DNA of 64,000 nt from Trichomonas vaginalis G3 (taxonomy: Eukaryota; Parabasalia; Trichomonadida; Trichomonadidae). The position numbers and the translations under genes were made by a program. Each line of letters starts with the position of its first letter. Within the stretch, counting starts at the first letter, position 1. This document shows positions 32,321-43,267 of the stretch, piece by piece. The stretch is taken from contig NC_067205.1 of the NCBI RefSeq assembly GCF_026262505.1, positions 20,891,645 to 20,955,644 on the forward strand, given 5' to 3'. The notes below the pieces were generated by a model, which saw nothing but the letters and a program-made list of their open reading frames with translations, was not told the origin of the DNA and searched no databases.

Positions 32321-32963
32321 GGTGTAGGAGATCATGTATTGATTACGCATGAAAATATATAAACCTGGTTGAATCATATTAAATGCACATACTATGATTC
32401 ATTAATCATTTAGTTTTCCATAAAAATTATTAAGAAATGTTAACTAATATACCTTTTCTGTATTAACCAAACATATCACACAAACCACACTATTAAAACA
32501 CATCTATTTTGTTTTGAAAATGGATTATATTCCGATTTTAAATTTCTAATATTCTATTTCTGAGCTTTAATATGAATAATATTGTTTTCTATAAAATAAT
32601 TTAGGAAATGTCTTTATGTTTTCAGATTCCTTGCTTCATGTTATAATAAATTCAATCTGAGATATATGTATATCATAATATTGATATATAAAAACGATAA
32701 TATAGATAAAATAATAATTATTATACTATTTAAATTGCTTGAACTCCTTTTCTAGACCTCAAAAAAATCATTTGATTGAAATTTTTAAAATTTCAAATTT
32801 TTGATTTTCCATATTATTATTGGAAAAAATGCAATTATCTTTTTGAGAGTTCGAAAAAGATTCAAAAAACAAAAACCATTCCATTTGTTGTGGAAAACAT
32901 AATTGAAAAATCTGCCATTTTGAAAATTTGAGAGGAAGAGGTTAATTTTTTATTTGATCAGAA
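32321..32963. other. intergenic region between Polinton A and HAD gene
   Basis: AT-rich. No gene, repeat or RNA recognised. It holds the promoter of the next gene, but I cannot point to a clear initiator. Confidence 0.45.
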
Positions 32964-33641
32964 ATGGAAGCGGTAATATTTGATTTTAACGGAACTCTTT
33001 TCTCAGATACAGACAAACACAAGTATGCATGGAAACTATTATCCGAAAAAATGAGGGGTTACCCTTTAACTGATGAAGAATTTATGAAATTAACAGGGCG
33101 CACAAATGTTCAATTAGTAGAACATATTTATGGACATTCAGTTGATGTTTCTGAGGCAAATCGTATTGGACTTGAAAAAGAAGCATTTTATCGTGAATTA
33201 GTACTAAAAGATAAGGAGAATGCTCATTTAGCTCCTGGATCAATAGACCTTATAAACTACCTAAGAGAACACAAAGTTCCTTATACAATTGCTACTTCTT
33301 CTGATGAAACAAATGTGAATTTCTATATTGACTTCTTTAAATTGAAAGATTATTTCGATATTGATAAAATCGTATATGATCAAGGACAATTTCCTGGCAA
33401 ACCAGCTCCAGATATTTACATCCTTGGTGCAAAAACTCTTGGCATTGATCCTTCCAAGTGCATAGTATTCGAAGATGCTGCAGCTGGAATTAAATCTGCG
33501 CATGATGCAGGAATTGGTCAGATTTATGCACTTGTTACACCTGATTCAAAAGATCGTTTGAAGAACTTACCAGGAGTTACAGGAATTATTGAAGACTTCA
33601 CCCAGTTTGATCGGTCTGTCTTGAAAATTAATCAAAAATGA
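32964..33641 (+). CDS. HAD-superfamily phosphatase/phosphomutase (beta-phosphoglucomutase-like)
   Basis: 225 residues, full length for the family; cytosolic, with no signal peptide. Motif I is FDFNGTLF (nucleophile Asp ~8; the second Asp is replaced by Asn). Next come an alpha-helical cap with LTGRTN, motif II ATSSDET, motif III Lys in PGKPAPDIY, and motif IV VFEDAAAGI.SA. This places it with the beta-phosphoglucomutase/phosphatase group, which transfers or removes phosphate from small sugars or metabolites; the substrate cannot be read from sequence. The DFNGT form of motif I occurs mainly in bacterial relatives, so bacterial transfer is possible. The general acid/base residue is normally the second Asp, so it is either a specialised phosphatase or catalytically weaker. 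Confidence 0.85.
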   Translation: MEAVIFDFNGTLFSDTDKHKYAWKLLSEKMRGYPLTDEEFMKLTGRTNVQLVEHIYGHSVDVSEANRIGLEKEAFYRELVLKDKENAHLAPGSIDLINYLREHKVPYTIATSSDETNVNFYIDFFKLKDYFDIDKIVYDQGQFPGKPAPDIYILGAKTLGIDPSKCIVFEDAAAGIKSAHDAGIGQIYALVTPDSKDRLKNLPGVTGIIEDFTQFDRSVLKINQK

Positions 33642-34020
33642 ATTTTTTAATTTCATTTTTAATTCAAGCTATTTTCATTAAAAATTTCTTTTAGTTTTCA
33701 CTTTCAAACTTTTCTTTGCTATATACAACTGGAAATTCGACCAATATACAATTTTTTTCCTGATTAGTGAATAAATTTTCTTCCATTTTATGAGTTTGCA
33801 GCAAATAATTCCTATATCCAGGAGCTACATGGGAAAACATAGTTATGTAGCCTGAATTCAGAATGGATTTCAGACAAGAACATCATTCTGAACAATACCT
33901 CTGCAGCTTGGACTTATTAGTTTAAAAATACTAAATAATGATAAGTCAGCATTGCAATATCAAAACAAGGAACATAAATTTGATTTTTTGAAAGGAAAAC
34001 GTGACGCGATAGTTGGTTAC
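33642..34020. other. intergenic region, nothing recognised
   Basis: Spacer between the HAD and peroxiredoxin genes. It has no coding signal except a short out-of-frame stretch overlapping the next gene. Confidence 0.45.
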
Positions 34021-34034
34021 TTCATTTTTTATCG
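34021..34034 (+). promoter_or_regulatory. initiator-like element upstream of peroxiredoxin
   Basis: TTCATTTTTTATCG directly precedes the ATG at 34035. TCA followed by a pyrimidine and T/A within ~20 bp of the ATG matches the Trichomonas initiator (Inr) rule of very short 5' leaders. It fits the first half of the consensus only. Confidence 0.4.
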
Positions 34035-34625
34035 ATGCTTGTTGGAAAAGAGGCACCAGATTTCACTGCACAGGCCGTTTTACCAGATGGCGACTTCAAG
34101 GAAATATCCAGAAAGAACTACAATGGTGGTTGGCTCGTTCTTTTCTCTTATCCTCTTGATTTCACATTTGTCTGCCCAACCGAAATTATTGAGTTCTCAA
34201 ACAAGTATGCCGAGTTCAAGAAGATCGGATGCGAAGTTTTAGGTATGTCAGTCGACTCAGTTTATTCTCATCTCGCATGGAGAAACACACCAAGAAAGGA
34301 AGGTGGCCTTGGCGAGATCAACTACCCACTTATTTCCGATTTAGGTGGAAAGATCGCTAAGTCTTATGGATTTTACATAGAAGAAGCTGGTCATGATCTT
34401 AGAGGCACAGTAATTATTGATCCACAAGGTATTGTTCGCCATGTACAAATGAACCATCCAGATGTAGGCAGAAATGTTGACGAAATTCTTAGATTAGTTA
34501 AGGCTTACCAATACGCTGCTAAACACGGCGAAGTTTGCCCATCTAAGTGGACTAAGGAAGGTGATGCTACAATCAAGCCAAATCCAAAGGAGTCAAAGGA
34601 GTTCTTTGAACATGAATATCTATAA
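34035..34625 (+). CDS. typical 2-Cys peroxiredoxin (thioredoxin peroxidase)
   Basis: 196 residues, the usual length. It reduces hydrogen peroxide and organic peroxides with electrons from thioredoxin and is a main antioxidant of this microaerophile. Peroxidatic Cys lies in FTFVCPTEIIEF (~residue 49), resolving Cys in GEVCPSKW (~170), with the catalytic Thr in PTE and the family Arg. The GGLG motif that goes with sensitivity to over-oxidation is present, but the C-terminal tail ends FFEHEYL without the usual YF pair. No hydrogenosomal presequence is apparent, so it is probably cytosolic. Complete, with codon use richer in C-ending codons than neighbouring pseudogenes, as for a highly expressed gene. 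Confidence 0.95.
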   Translation: MLVGKEAPDFTAQAVLPDGDFKEISRKNYNGGWLVLFSYPLDFTFVCPTEIIEFSNKYAEFKKIGCEVLGMSVDSVYSHLAWRNTPRKEGGLGEINYPLISDLGGKIAKSYGFYIEEAGHDLRGTVIIDPQGIVRHVQMNHPDVGRNVDEILRLVKAYQYAAKHGEVCPSKWTKEGDATIKPNPKESKEFFEHEYL

Positions 34626-35070
34626 AAACTTTTTTTTATGAATAATACTAACTATCGATTTATTTTTAATGAATATAACTAGCTACAAATTAAAATCCAA
34701 CGTATTACAAAAGGATTTTAAAGGATATTTTTGTTGTTTATGTAAAAATTAGCGAAATATAATGAAATCGGATCCAAAAATACTAGTCTATCTTAATTAA
34801 TCATGAATCATAATGAATTTGGTACCAATCTTTGCATTTTAAGATTATGTCAAATTCCGAATTTCATCCATTCAAATGCGTTATTTTAAAACTCTTACCT
34901 GTAATAAACAGAAATTCATCAAAAGTGACAGCTCTCAATTTTTTGACATTTGTAAATTCTAAATTGAATGAGAGAAATGAAATAATACTAAGCATAATAC
35001 AATATTCTAGATTTAATTATAATTAGGAAAAAGTTAGTTTTGAGAGTACTTTTCATAGGCATATAGAATG
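34626..35070. other. intergenic region left of palindromic element
   Basis: No gene. About 34894-34930 is an inverted match to ~36495-36530 (TGTCACTTTTGATGAATTTC), so the palindrome at 35071-36371 once extended further or is nested in a larger one. Confidence 0.45.
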
Positions 35071-36371
35071 AAATCTTCTGAAAAATAATATCACATAAAC
35101 TCATATTATTTTCTAATATATAACTATTTTATATAAAAATCAAATTCAATGATCTTAAAAGCGAAGGATAAACCTCAAAATTTACGAATATAATGAGTGG
35201 GAATATAATGCTTATCTATCATAAAACCATATGAAATATCAATTTTTGCTTTACGCCTAATTTTTGACGACAATTAGCAAAAAATGTTAAATGTTAACAC
35301 TCAGTCCATTTGAATATGAAAAATAAAATTGACTTTGATTAAATGTTTTTATTTATCATGCAATTCTTCTTGCGACCAAAGATTTGAATAAAAGTTCAAA
35401 AAATAAGATAGCTTAAAAAATAATATACGGTAGTGTTTACTAATAGATGAATAGTATATAAATTCTATTAAAATGGATTTGATCCAAAAAAATATATAAA
35501 ATTTGATCATAAATAAAATCGTTTTAAATTACGAGAGAGGGTCAAAGTTGCTATTTGTCACTTTTCCACAAGAATATAATGGGGAAAAAGTTATCATATA
35601 GTTGATCTCATTCACTGAGGTGAGAGATGCATGTAGTGTAATTTGATAAACAATGGGATTGCTGCTCTAAGTCCTAGGTTCGAGACACATTGGCTTCATT
35701 TTTCACCTTTTTTATTGACGTAAACTATTCAATTTTTGTGTTATCCATTCAAATTTCAGAATTTTTTTTGCAGATTTCACGCTACATTCGAAGTTACCTT
35801 TTGTAACAACCACCACCGCCTACGAAAGACGAAAGTGTGTCACGATTTCACCCGGAAATCCGACGGTTGTTTAAGAGTAAGCACTTTTGGCACCTACTCT
35901 TTAAATTACTTCTTCATTTAAATTATAACAATTATTTTTGGTTTTATATTTTTTTGGATCAAATCCATTTTAATAGAATTTATATACTATTCATCTATTA
36001 GTAAACACTACCGTATATTATTTTTTAAGCTATCTTATTTTTTGAACTTTTATTCAAATCTTTGGTCGCAAGAAGAATTGCATGATAAATAAAAACATTT
36101 AATCAAAGTCAATTTTATTTTTCATATTCAAATGGACTGAGTGTTAACATTTAACATTTTTTGCTAATTGTCGTCAAAAATTAGGCGTAAAGCAAAAATT
36201 GATATTTCATATGGTTTTATGATAGATAAGCATTATATTCCCACTCATTATATTCGTAAATTTTGAGGTTTATCCTTCGCTTTTAAGATCATTGAATTTG
36301 ATTTTTATATAAAATAGTTATATATTAGAAAATAATATGAGTTTATGTGATATTATTTTTCAGAAGATTTT
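35071..36371. repeat. 1.3-kb foldback element with ~430-bp inverted arms
   Basis: Left arm ~35071-35500 and right arm ~35942-36371 are almost perfect inverted copies, starting AAATCTTCTGAAAAATAATA on both outer ends. The ~440-bp centre (35501-35941) is different and richer in G+C toward 35760-35890. It has no transposase and no clear target duplication. A transcript through it would fold into a long hairpin. The centre has a GGTTCGAGACA word like a tRNA B-box but no tRNA fold. Confidence 0.75.
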
Positions 36372-37100
36372 GTGTTCTTCTTCAAAATTTTATTTTTTTA
36401 TTAAAAAGAATCTCTACAAAATATACATTTACTTTAATTAATATTTAAAAACGTGCTCTATCAAAAGTTCCAAAAATTCAATATTTTAGCTTTTCTGAGG
36501 TGTCACTTTTGATGAATTTCTGTTTACAACATTACCTAAAAAAACGCTTCTATTACATCATTTGATCCTATTTTGGAAGCGTAGAAATCAGATAAAAAAT
36601 TCAGAGAAATTTTCGACACCGGGAGTTAATCATTTATTATATCATTGTGGTGGTATCTGATCGATTGTTGGTAATGACCGAAGTTCTATTGAAAAATAAT
36701 TTTTTGACAAATTTTATACTAACATTTAAAAAGAATTATATATACTATCATTTTTTGAAGCGATGAGTATCAAGCACGTTTCATAATTGAAATTATTTGA
36801 AATAGCGATTCAAATTTTTCATAGATTAGAAGTGAGTTAGAATCAATAAACAAAAGTTATTTTGCTTATAATAACTCGCTGATTAAATAATATAAGTAGA
36901 TTCCGCAATTGTTCGTCTTTTTTTAATTGAGCTAAGTTCTGGTCAATATTGAGAGGACTAATGGCCCTTGGAATTTGTTTGTGAATCTTATTATAAATCT
37001 TCTGATTAACATTTATCTTTAAAATCATGATCTTAAAATTTTCCCATTCAATTGTCTTTTTCAAAGCGGAGAAAAAATCATTATAAATTTTGTTTGATTG
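36372..37100. other. intergenic region upstream of kinase
   Basis: AT-rich. A 125-codon minus-strand frame (36843-37220) overlaps the kinase start and is not supported. TCATTATAAATTTTG at about 37079-37093 could be an initiator for the kinase. Confidence 0.4.
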
Positions 37101-38003
37101 ATGTTTCCACAAACAGTAGTTAAAGCTCTCAGCGAACATGATTATGAGATTGTTAAATACCTCAATAAGGGAGGCTTCGGAACTTGCTATATCGTAAAAA
37201 GCCTCAAATACGAAATACAATTCGTTTGCAAAGTCTCAAATGATACAACTGGTGACTTTATTAGAGAACAGAAAGCTCTTACATCATTTGATCACCCTAA
37301 TATTGTCCGTGTTTATGACGCATTTACTTATGAAAAGTACTTATTCTTGATTTTAGAATATTGCTCAGGCGGAAGTTTATTATCTCTTATAAACTCTCAT
37401 AAGAAGATATCAGTTAGCCAGATGTTGAAGTACTCAAGAGACATTATTCAGGCACTTGACTACATGCACGGCCTCGGATTCGCACATTGCGATATCAAGC
37501 CATCCAATGTTCTTATTGATGAGTTTGGTCGTGCAAAACTCTGTGATTTCGGCTTAACAATTTTTACTAACCAAGGAAAGAAGCAAAACAACAGAATTTG
37601 CGGCTCCGTTAACTACATGGCTCCAGAAATGGCTCTCAATCGCGAATACGACCCAATTAAATGCGATATTTGGTCCCTTGGCGTTACATTATACCATTTT
37701 GCCACAGGAAAAGTTCCATACAACGGCAACCACTTAAAGTATATCAGTGCAGAACTCAAGTTCGATAGAGAAGACTTCAAACACGTTCCAGAACAAATGG
37801 CCTTCATAATTGAAAAGTGCTTGAGATTGAACCAAGACGAGCGTTACACATCTAGACAACTCCTTAAGTGCATTGATCAAATCCCACAGTTATCATCGCA
37901 ATCAAGATCAAAGTCCGTTTCAAGACCGTTTACTTCTGCAGCTAGCCATATCATTAGACCTCATCCAAGAGTAAGAGGACTTACAAAGAGCATGATTGCC
38001 TAA
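37101..38003 (+). CDS. serine/threonine protein kinase 1
   Basis: 300 residues. Complete kinase domain from ~12 to ~260: glycine loop NKGGFGTCYIV, Lys in FVCKVS, Glu in the C-helix, catalytic loop HCDIKPSNVL (HRD written HCD, common in Trichomonas), DFG, an activation segment with CGSVNYMAPEM, and DIWSLGVTLYHFATGKVPYNG. The order and the GKVPYNG block fit the CAMK/NEK-like broad group; I cannot name a subfamily. The C-terminal tail is short, Ser/Arg-rich and basic (SRSKSVSRPFTS), with no extra domain. The start is ATG 37101; a TTG just before it is ignored. Full codons and all catalytic residues suggest an active enzyme. Confidence 0.92.
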   Translation: MFPQTVVKALSEHDYEIVKYLNKGGFGTCYIVKSLKYEIQFVCKVSNDTTGDFIREQKALTSFDHPNIVRVYDAFTYEKYLFLILEYCSGGSLLSLINSHKKISVSQMLKYSRDIIQALDYMHGLGFAHCDIKPSNVLIDEFGRAKLCDFGLTIFTNQGKKQNNRICGSVNYMAPEMALNREYDPIKCDIWSLGVTLYHFATGKVPYNGNHLKYISAELKFDREDFKHVPEQMAFIIEKCLRLNQDERYTSRQLLKCIDQIPQLSSQSRSKSVSRPFTSAASHIIRPHPRVRGLTKSMIA

Positions 38004-38156
38004 TTATATTACTTTTGTAATTTGTTTATATGTTTGTTTGTTTGTATAAATTTTTTTTATCGAAAAACAAAGATTTCTTTCTTTTAATGATACAAAAATT
38101 AAATATTATGATAACATTAATCATTGGTAGCTTCTCTTCCATTTGAGGATTTCTGG

Positions 38157-38162
38157 ATAAAT
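38157..38162. repeat. target-site duplication ATAAAT, left of Polinton B
   Basis: Repeated exactly at 56706-56711. Confidence 0.93.
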
Positions 38163-38410
38163 AGTAGTAGGATATGACGGGTTTAGTGACTTTTTTGTTA
38201 CATCTATATATAGACGATGCATTAAAATATATTTATTTATAAATTATTAAAAAATTAACATTAATTTTAAAATAATTTATTTTTTTATCTTTTATAAAAG
38301 AAGCTATATATAGATGATGTCAGATATTCCGCGATTAATTAAACATTGTTTAAATCCTGAATGGAATCAATGGAGTCATAAACGAGTAAAATAAACTTTA
38401 AAAATTCATG
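38163..38410 (+). repeat. left terminal inverted repeat of Polinton B, internally deleted
   Basis: The outer ~190 bp match the other ends. Inside, the terminal-repeat gene is reduced to a 26-codon remnant by three deletions, each between short repeats (ATGG, CATAA, ACGAG). The right end of the same element carries the full gene, so the two ends differ greatly in length. Confidence 0.8.
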
Positions 38411-38470
38411 TCTTACGAAAAATTAAAACCTAGTTATGTTTATTATTTTATTTTTTTTATTTTGTATGAA

Positions 38471-39576
38471 ATGAGCGTCAAAACTAACAACGTTAAAAAA
38501 TTAGGATTCACAAACGAGGAAATAAAGGATATATTAGAGGAGGTGGGTTATGAAGTTGATAAATATTATTTAAGAAATTGTCAAAAATTCGCGGAGTTAT
38601 TAAATGATTTAGATTATGATGGAAAAATGAATAAAGATGATGTTATAAATTTCTTATATCCCACATCTGAAGAAGAAAAACCTAAAGAACCTGATGTTTT
38701 CCCCGAATATTATGAAGAACGGATTAAAGATGATGAATACAATGAAATTGAAAGACTGAAAAAAATAAGAGATGAAATAGATGAAAAAATTAAGGAATTA
38801 AGAGAAGTTGAAAAATATAATGAAAATGAAGTAGAGGGTTTAATGAATATCCCAGCTTCAGAATCAGAAGTTCAGAAATCTCATGAAGAAAGATATAAAA
38901 ATTATGTCTCAGAATCAACACAAAATTTATTAGATGGTGAAATAGACGAAACACTTTCAGAAGAAGGTACTAAATTTATTCGTAAGCATAAGTTACAATT
39001 TATTGATAATGAAGAATACCCTTGTATCTTACTTTCACCACCTTTAGATTCCAAAAAATTCAAAAAAGCTCTTAAAAACGTGACATATGCAACTAATACG
39101 ATTAAGAAAGAAGATCATGATATTTACACAAATTATTATTTAAATAAATGCACAGGTGTTGATAAAGTTTTTGATTTATTAGATAAAATATCAAAAGAAA
39201 CCATTGGAACATATAAAATTTTATGTGATTGTGGTTTCATTATTGAAGATACTAATAATGTTTCATATGAAAGAACAGCACCGAAGGAAGACGAAGTTGA
39301 AAGGTCTATACCATTCGTTATTAAGAATATAAAAGATATGAAAACGTATAAGCATTATATTTATTCATTTATTTAGAAAAAATGGAAGCAACCCATAAAA
39401 CATCTTCTCATCATTTTATAGCTATTCATACATTCCTTTTCAAAGTTGTGAAATTAAATAAGACAGGAATTAGATTTAATGTATCAGGGTACGCATTCTT
39501 GAGTAAATTAAAATGTATTCGTCACGTCGCAGATGATAAAAATTTATGTGTTCTTAATTCATTTTATGGGCTTTAA
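38471..39576 (+). pseudogene. Polinton left-end gene of unknown function, copy B (one-base deletion)
   Basis: From ATG 38471 the frame is open for ~300 codons to a TAG at 39374-39376, caused by a lost C (TATTTAGAAAA; copy A has TATTTCAGAAAA). The following 64 codons (39382-39576) are open and match A. The full protein is about 368 residues: an N-terminal helical domain with an EF-hand-like DLDYDGKMNKDDVINF, a Glu/Lys coiled coil (ERLKKIRDEIDEKIKELREV), and a C-terminal domain with Cys and His (CDCGFI, SSHHFIAIHTF). An upstream ATG at 38408 extends the frame, but that extension has a stop in copy A, so it is not used. No known family. Confidence 0.7.
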
Positions 39577-39625
39577 AAAATAAACTTTATTTTTATTTAT
39601 TTTTTAATTTTTTATTCTTACATAA

Positions 39626-42600
39626 ATGAACAAAAACGGAACAGCTAAAATGAATGATAATCAAATTAGAGCAGAAGGTAAAAGGTTATTTAAACGCTTC
39701 TATAACATTCCTGATGGTGCTAATCCTAAAACTCGTAGGAGCTATTTAAATGAAGCAATAGATGCATATGAAGGGTTTGACATTTCATCAGAAAGTGAGA
39801 GATTAGCGAGAATGTTAAATGTTAATATTGATTTCTATTATTGTGATCCTCAACCAGAAGACGTGGACATAAATAAGGTAGACTTTCCATTAGTGGAATC
39901 AATAATGATAGATCCAGAATTTGAAACAGTAAATATTTTATTAACACAGAGTCCACGTGGAAAACTTCACGCTGACAGAATAACAAACGTAGAAGCACTC
40001 ACCGGCTATAAAGTTTGTCCATATTGTAAAGAAGAAGTTTATTCTATCCGCGATGATCCAGAAAGGAAAAACCAGAGAAGATTTTTAAAGCCTTGTGAGA
40101 AATGTAAAGAAAATAATGGGAGATTAATTCAAGACGTTCAGTTGCAAAAGACACAGCAACCATATGCACCACATATTACGAAACAGAAGATATATCAGTG
40201 GTTATTAGCTCACAATTTGCAGAAATATTATAAACCGACAAGATATTATATTACTTTTGACTTTGAAACATTAGAGACTAAAGAAGAATTACAACTTTCT
40301 GAGTGTGCAACTTTGAATGCTTACTTAAAACCATTCATGGTATCATCAACGGTTAAATTAAACGATAAAACATATACGAGGAATTTTTGCTTAACTTCGA
40401 GTGATTCTTTTATTTCTGATTGGATTGAGTTTTTATTTTCAACCTGTTCATTAGTTGTTGAATCAAATATGAGTCAATACAATGAATTATTGAAGTCGCA
40501 AACGGCGGGGACTTTGTCTCATACATTAAATGAAAAACAGAAGGAAGCATTTAAAGAACTTCTAGATGAGGAATTCAATAAAGTGAATATCATAGGTTTT
40601 AATTCGGGAAAGTTTGATTTAAATTTAATTCTTCGTGATTTAAACACTGCAAAATGGAAAATAAAATCAATGCTGGGTTCATCTTCACAATTTAAGCAAA
40701 TCATTGTAAAGAAAACAAACGTTCCATATGAATTGAGATTTATTGACATCAGAAATTATATAGCGGGTGGGACATTAGACCAATTCACTCAAGATTTCGG
40801 AAACAATAAATCACGTGTTAAATCCTTTTTCCCTTATCAATTCATCACGTGGAAAAATTACGAAGAAGAATTATATAAAGTGGAACCATTCACGAAAGAT
40901 TCATTTTATTCAGCATTAACTCAAGAAACTATATCAGATAGTGATTATCAAATATATCTCAATGATGCTAAAAATTTTAAGAATAGATTAGAATATTTTA
41001 TTCATTATTGCAATAAAGATGTTGAAATTATGATTGACCCAATCGATAAAATTATTGAAGAAACATTTGTTTATAAAATTGACACGCTTCATAATCTTTC
41101 TTTATCATCGAATGCTTCAATGATTCGTTACGCTTTAGCATATAAAGACTTTAATCCTAATGAAAAATATCCTGAGGAAGAGATAGAATCAAGTTTTGAA
41201 TTAACAAAAAAGTATTGGAAATATAAAATTGAATCATATAAGAAACAAGATGAAAAAGCAGAAAGAGATACTAAAAATAATGTTTCAATGGATGATTTTC
41301 AATACTATCACGATTTAATCCTTTCATCTAAATGCAAAATGTGTGGTAAAGCGTTTACATATGCAAATAAACCAACATTGGATAGAATCGATAATGAAAA
41401 ACCACATACCAAAGAAAATTGTCAGTTAATGTGTTGTTATTGCAATGTCGTAAAATCAAATAAAGATGAAGATGTTCAACGTTTAAGAATCAATTTAAGA
41501 AATTATGCATTAAAAAATAATTTACCAATGACTTTAGATTCAGTTGAAGCTTATCACATTCTCCGTAATGGAATTACTGGTGGTCTATCAAATGTTCAAC
41601 ATAGAGTAAATCTTAAAGGAATCACGCACATTAATAAACTTTCATATAGTCCAGACACTAAAACTGTATCAAATGAGGACACCACCAACATTATGACTCA
41701 TTTCGTTGGTGTTGATTTTAATTCATTATATCCTTCATCATTTTCATCTAATCCTCATGATTTCATTCAATATACTGACCATAAAATGTATATGCCGAGA
41801 AGATTGAATGGTGTTATCATTTGTGATACAGCAACAAAGAAAGCAAAAGCACTGGGAATTATTAGAAAGAAAAATACTTTATTCGTGGCTGAAGTAAAGG
41901 GTCACATTGATGAAAAATACATTAATGATTACATAAACTTTTTACCGATAATAAGAAACTTAGATATTATCACAGATGAAAAAACAATTGGCAGTTTTAT
42001 GTATAATTACATGAAATCAAACAATCTACCAGTTGACCAGAAACAGAGGAAATTAACTCAGTTAGCATCAACACACAACCAATATCAACCATTTTCTTCT
42101 TATTATCTTTGGTATCTAATAGACAGATTTCATTTTATCATCGATGATATTCAATCAATTTTAACATTTACTAAAAACACTTGTTTTAATGAATTTGCGA
42201 ACGAATTTATGAACGAAAGACAAAAGGCTGAATTAGAAGGAAATAAAGGAAAAAATTTATTTTGCAAGATTTCGCTTAATGGATCATATGGTTACGATGC
42301 AATGAATACACAAAATTACGCAAAGACTAAAATAATGAATGCACAGAAGGCACGCGTTGCATGTATGTCAAATAAGTTTAAAAACATAAGAGAAATAGGA
42401 GAGGATACGTATCAAGTGATGCTCAAAGATAGATTTTATAGATGTGATACATGTTTACAAGAGGCATTTTTTACTTTAGATAACGCAAAATACTGGTATT
42501 TAGTTTTCATTTATGATTTTATGTATAAATGCATGGATGTTAATCGTTTTCATTTCATTGAAGGTGATACTGATTCATCTTATTGGGCAATCGCTGGCGA

Positions 42601-43092
42601 TCCAAATCTTCCTAACACTCAATCATTTCAAGCAATTGTTACCGATAAACAATTTTATGATAAAACATTTTCAAATTCGCACCATTTGATTTCTTCTGTT
42701 TTGATGAGAAATTTAAACCTAAATTAAAGAATAAAGCTGAAGAAAAAGCACATGAGAAGAAGTTATTGGGTTTAGCAATTGAGAAACAAGGTGATAACAT
42801 GGTTGCTTTATGCCCCAAGTGTTATACATCATTCAACGGTTCAATTGATGGAAGTGATTTTAAAAAGATTGCACAAAAAATGAAAGGTGTTAGTTTACGA
42901 CAAAATAAACAATTAACACCTAAAAATTATTTGGATATAATAAATGATAAAGTGATATTTGATGGTCAGAATATTAATTTACAACTTAAAAACGGGTCAA
43001 TGACTCGCTTAACAATCGGTAAGACTGCATTAACAGGAGCACACACTAAGGCTGTATGTTGTGAAAATGGATGTTGTATGCCATTTATTTAA
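39626..43092 (+). pseudogene. polB: protein-primed DNA polymerase B with HNH-like insertion, copy B
   Basis: About 1150 residues, nearly open. Order: N-terminal zinc motif (CPYC...CEKC, ~130-165); exonuclease motifs FDFETLE (~209), GFNSGKFDLN (~324), HYCNKDVEIM (~460); an HNH-like insertion (~560-620: CKMC, then LDRIDNEKPHTKENCQLMCC and YCN); then polymerase motif A DFNSLYPSSF (~695), motif B KISLNGSYGY (~881) and motif C EGDTDSSYW (~979). After ~42660 one base is missing (CATTTTC), so the C-terminal KGVSLRQNK block and Cys-rich end (42766-43092) are in another frame. Copy A has the same four T's. As the element's replicase it needs this thumb region, so the break should inactivate it unless a -1 shift is programmed. 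Confidence 0.93.
40495..40520. repeat. double-hairpin insert in polB (copy B, decayed)
   Basis: GTCG-CAAA-CGGC and GGGAC-TTT-GTCTC at the position of A 17744-17769. One base in each stem differs from A; both can still pair with a G-T wobble or a mismatch at the end. Confidence 0.6.
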
Positions 43093-43148
43093 TACAATTT
43101 AAAAACGTAGGGGTTGAGTCATGAATTTAAAATTTTATTTTTAATAAA

Positions 43149-43243
43149 ATGCCACAGAAGAGACAAAAGGAACCGTTAATGATGTGATTCAATATGTAAA
43201 TAATGATTTTGATACTATGATTCAAAGAGGTGGGCACCCTTAA
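43149..43243 (+). pseudogene. Pro-rich protein remnant, copy B (internal deletion)
   Basis: Only the first ~8 codons and the last ~22 remain compared with A 20361-20789. The ~330 bp between two GGAACC words are gone, leaving one GGAACC at the junction, and the frame then stops. Classic short-repeat deletion. Confidence 0.75.
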
Positions 43244-43267
43244 AACATTTATTTTATTTTTATATAA

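Noticed and set aside
35590-35700. Possible tRNA gene (GGTTCGAGACA B-box word at 35677-35687)
   Set aside because: The T-stem, anticodon stem and acceptor cannot be paired; only the B-box word fits.
36843-37220. 125-codon minus-strand frame overlapping the kinase start
   Set aside because: It is antisense to the conserved kinase N-terminus, has no family features and no plausible promoter.
38408-38470. Upstream start for the left-end gene of Polinton B
   Set aside because: The extension contains a stop in copy A and crosses the promoter-like T-rich run, so ATG 38471 is used.
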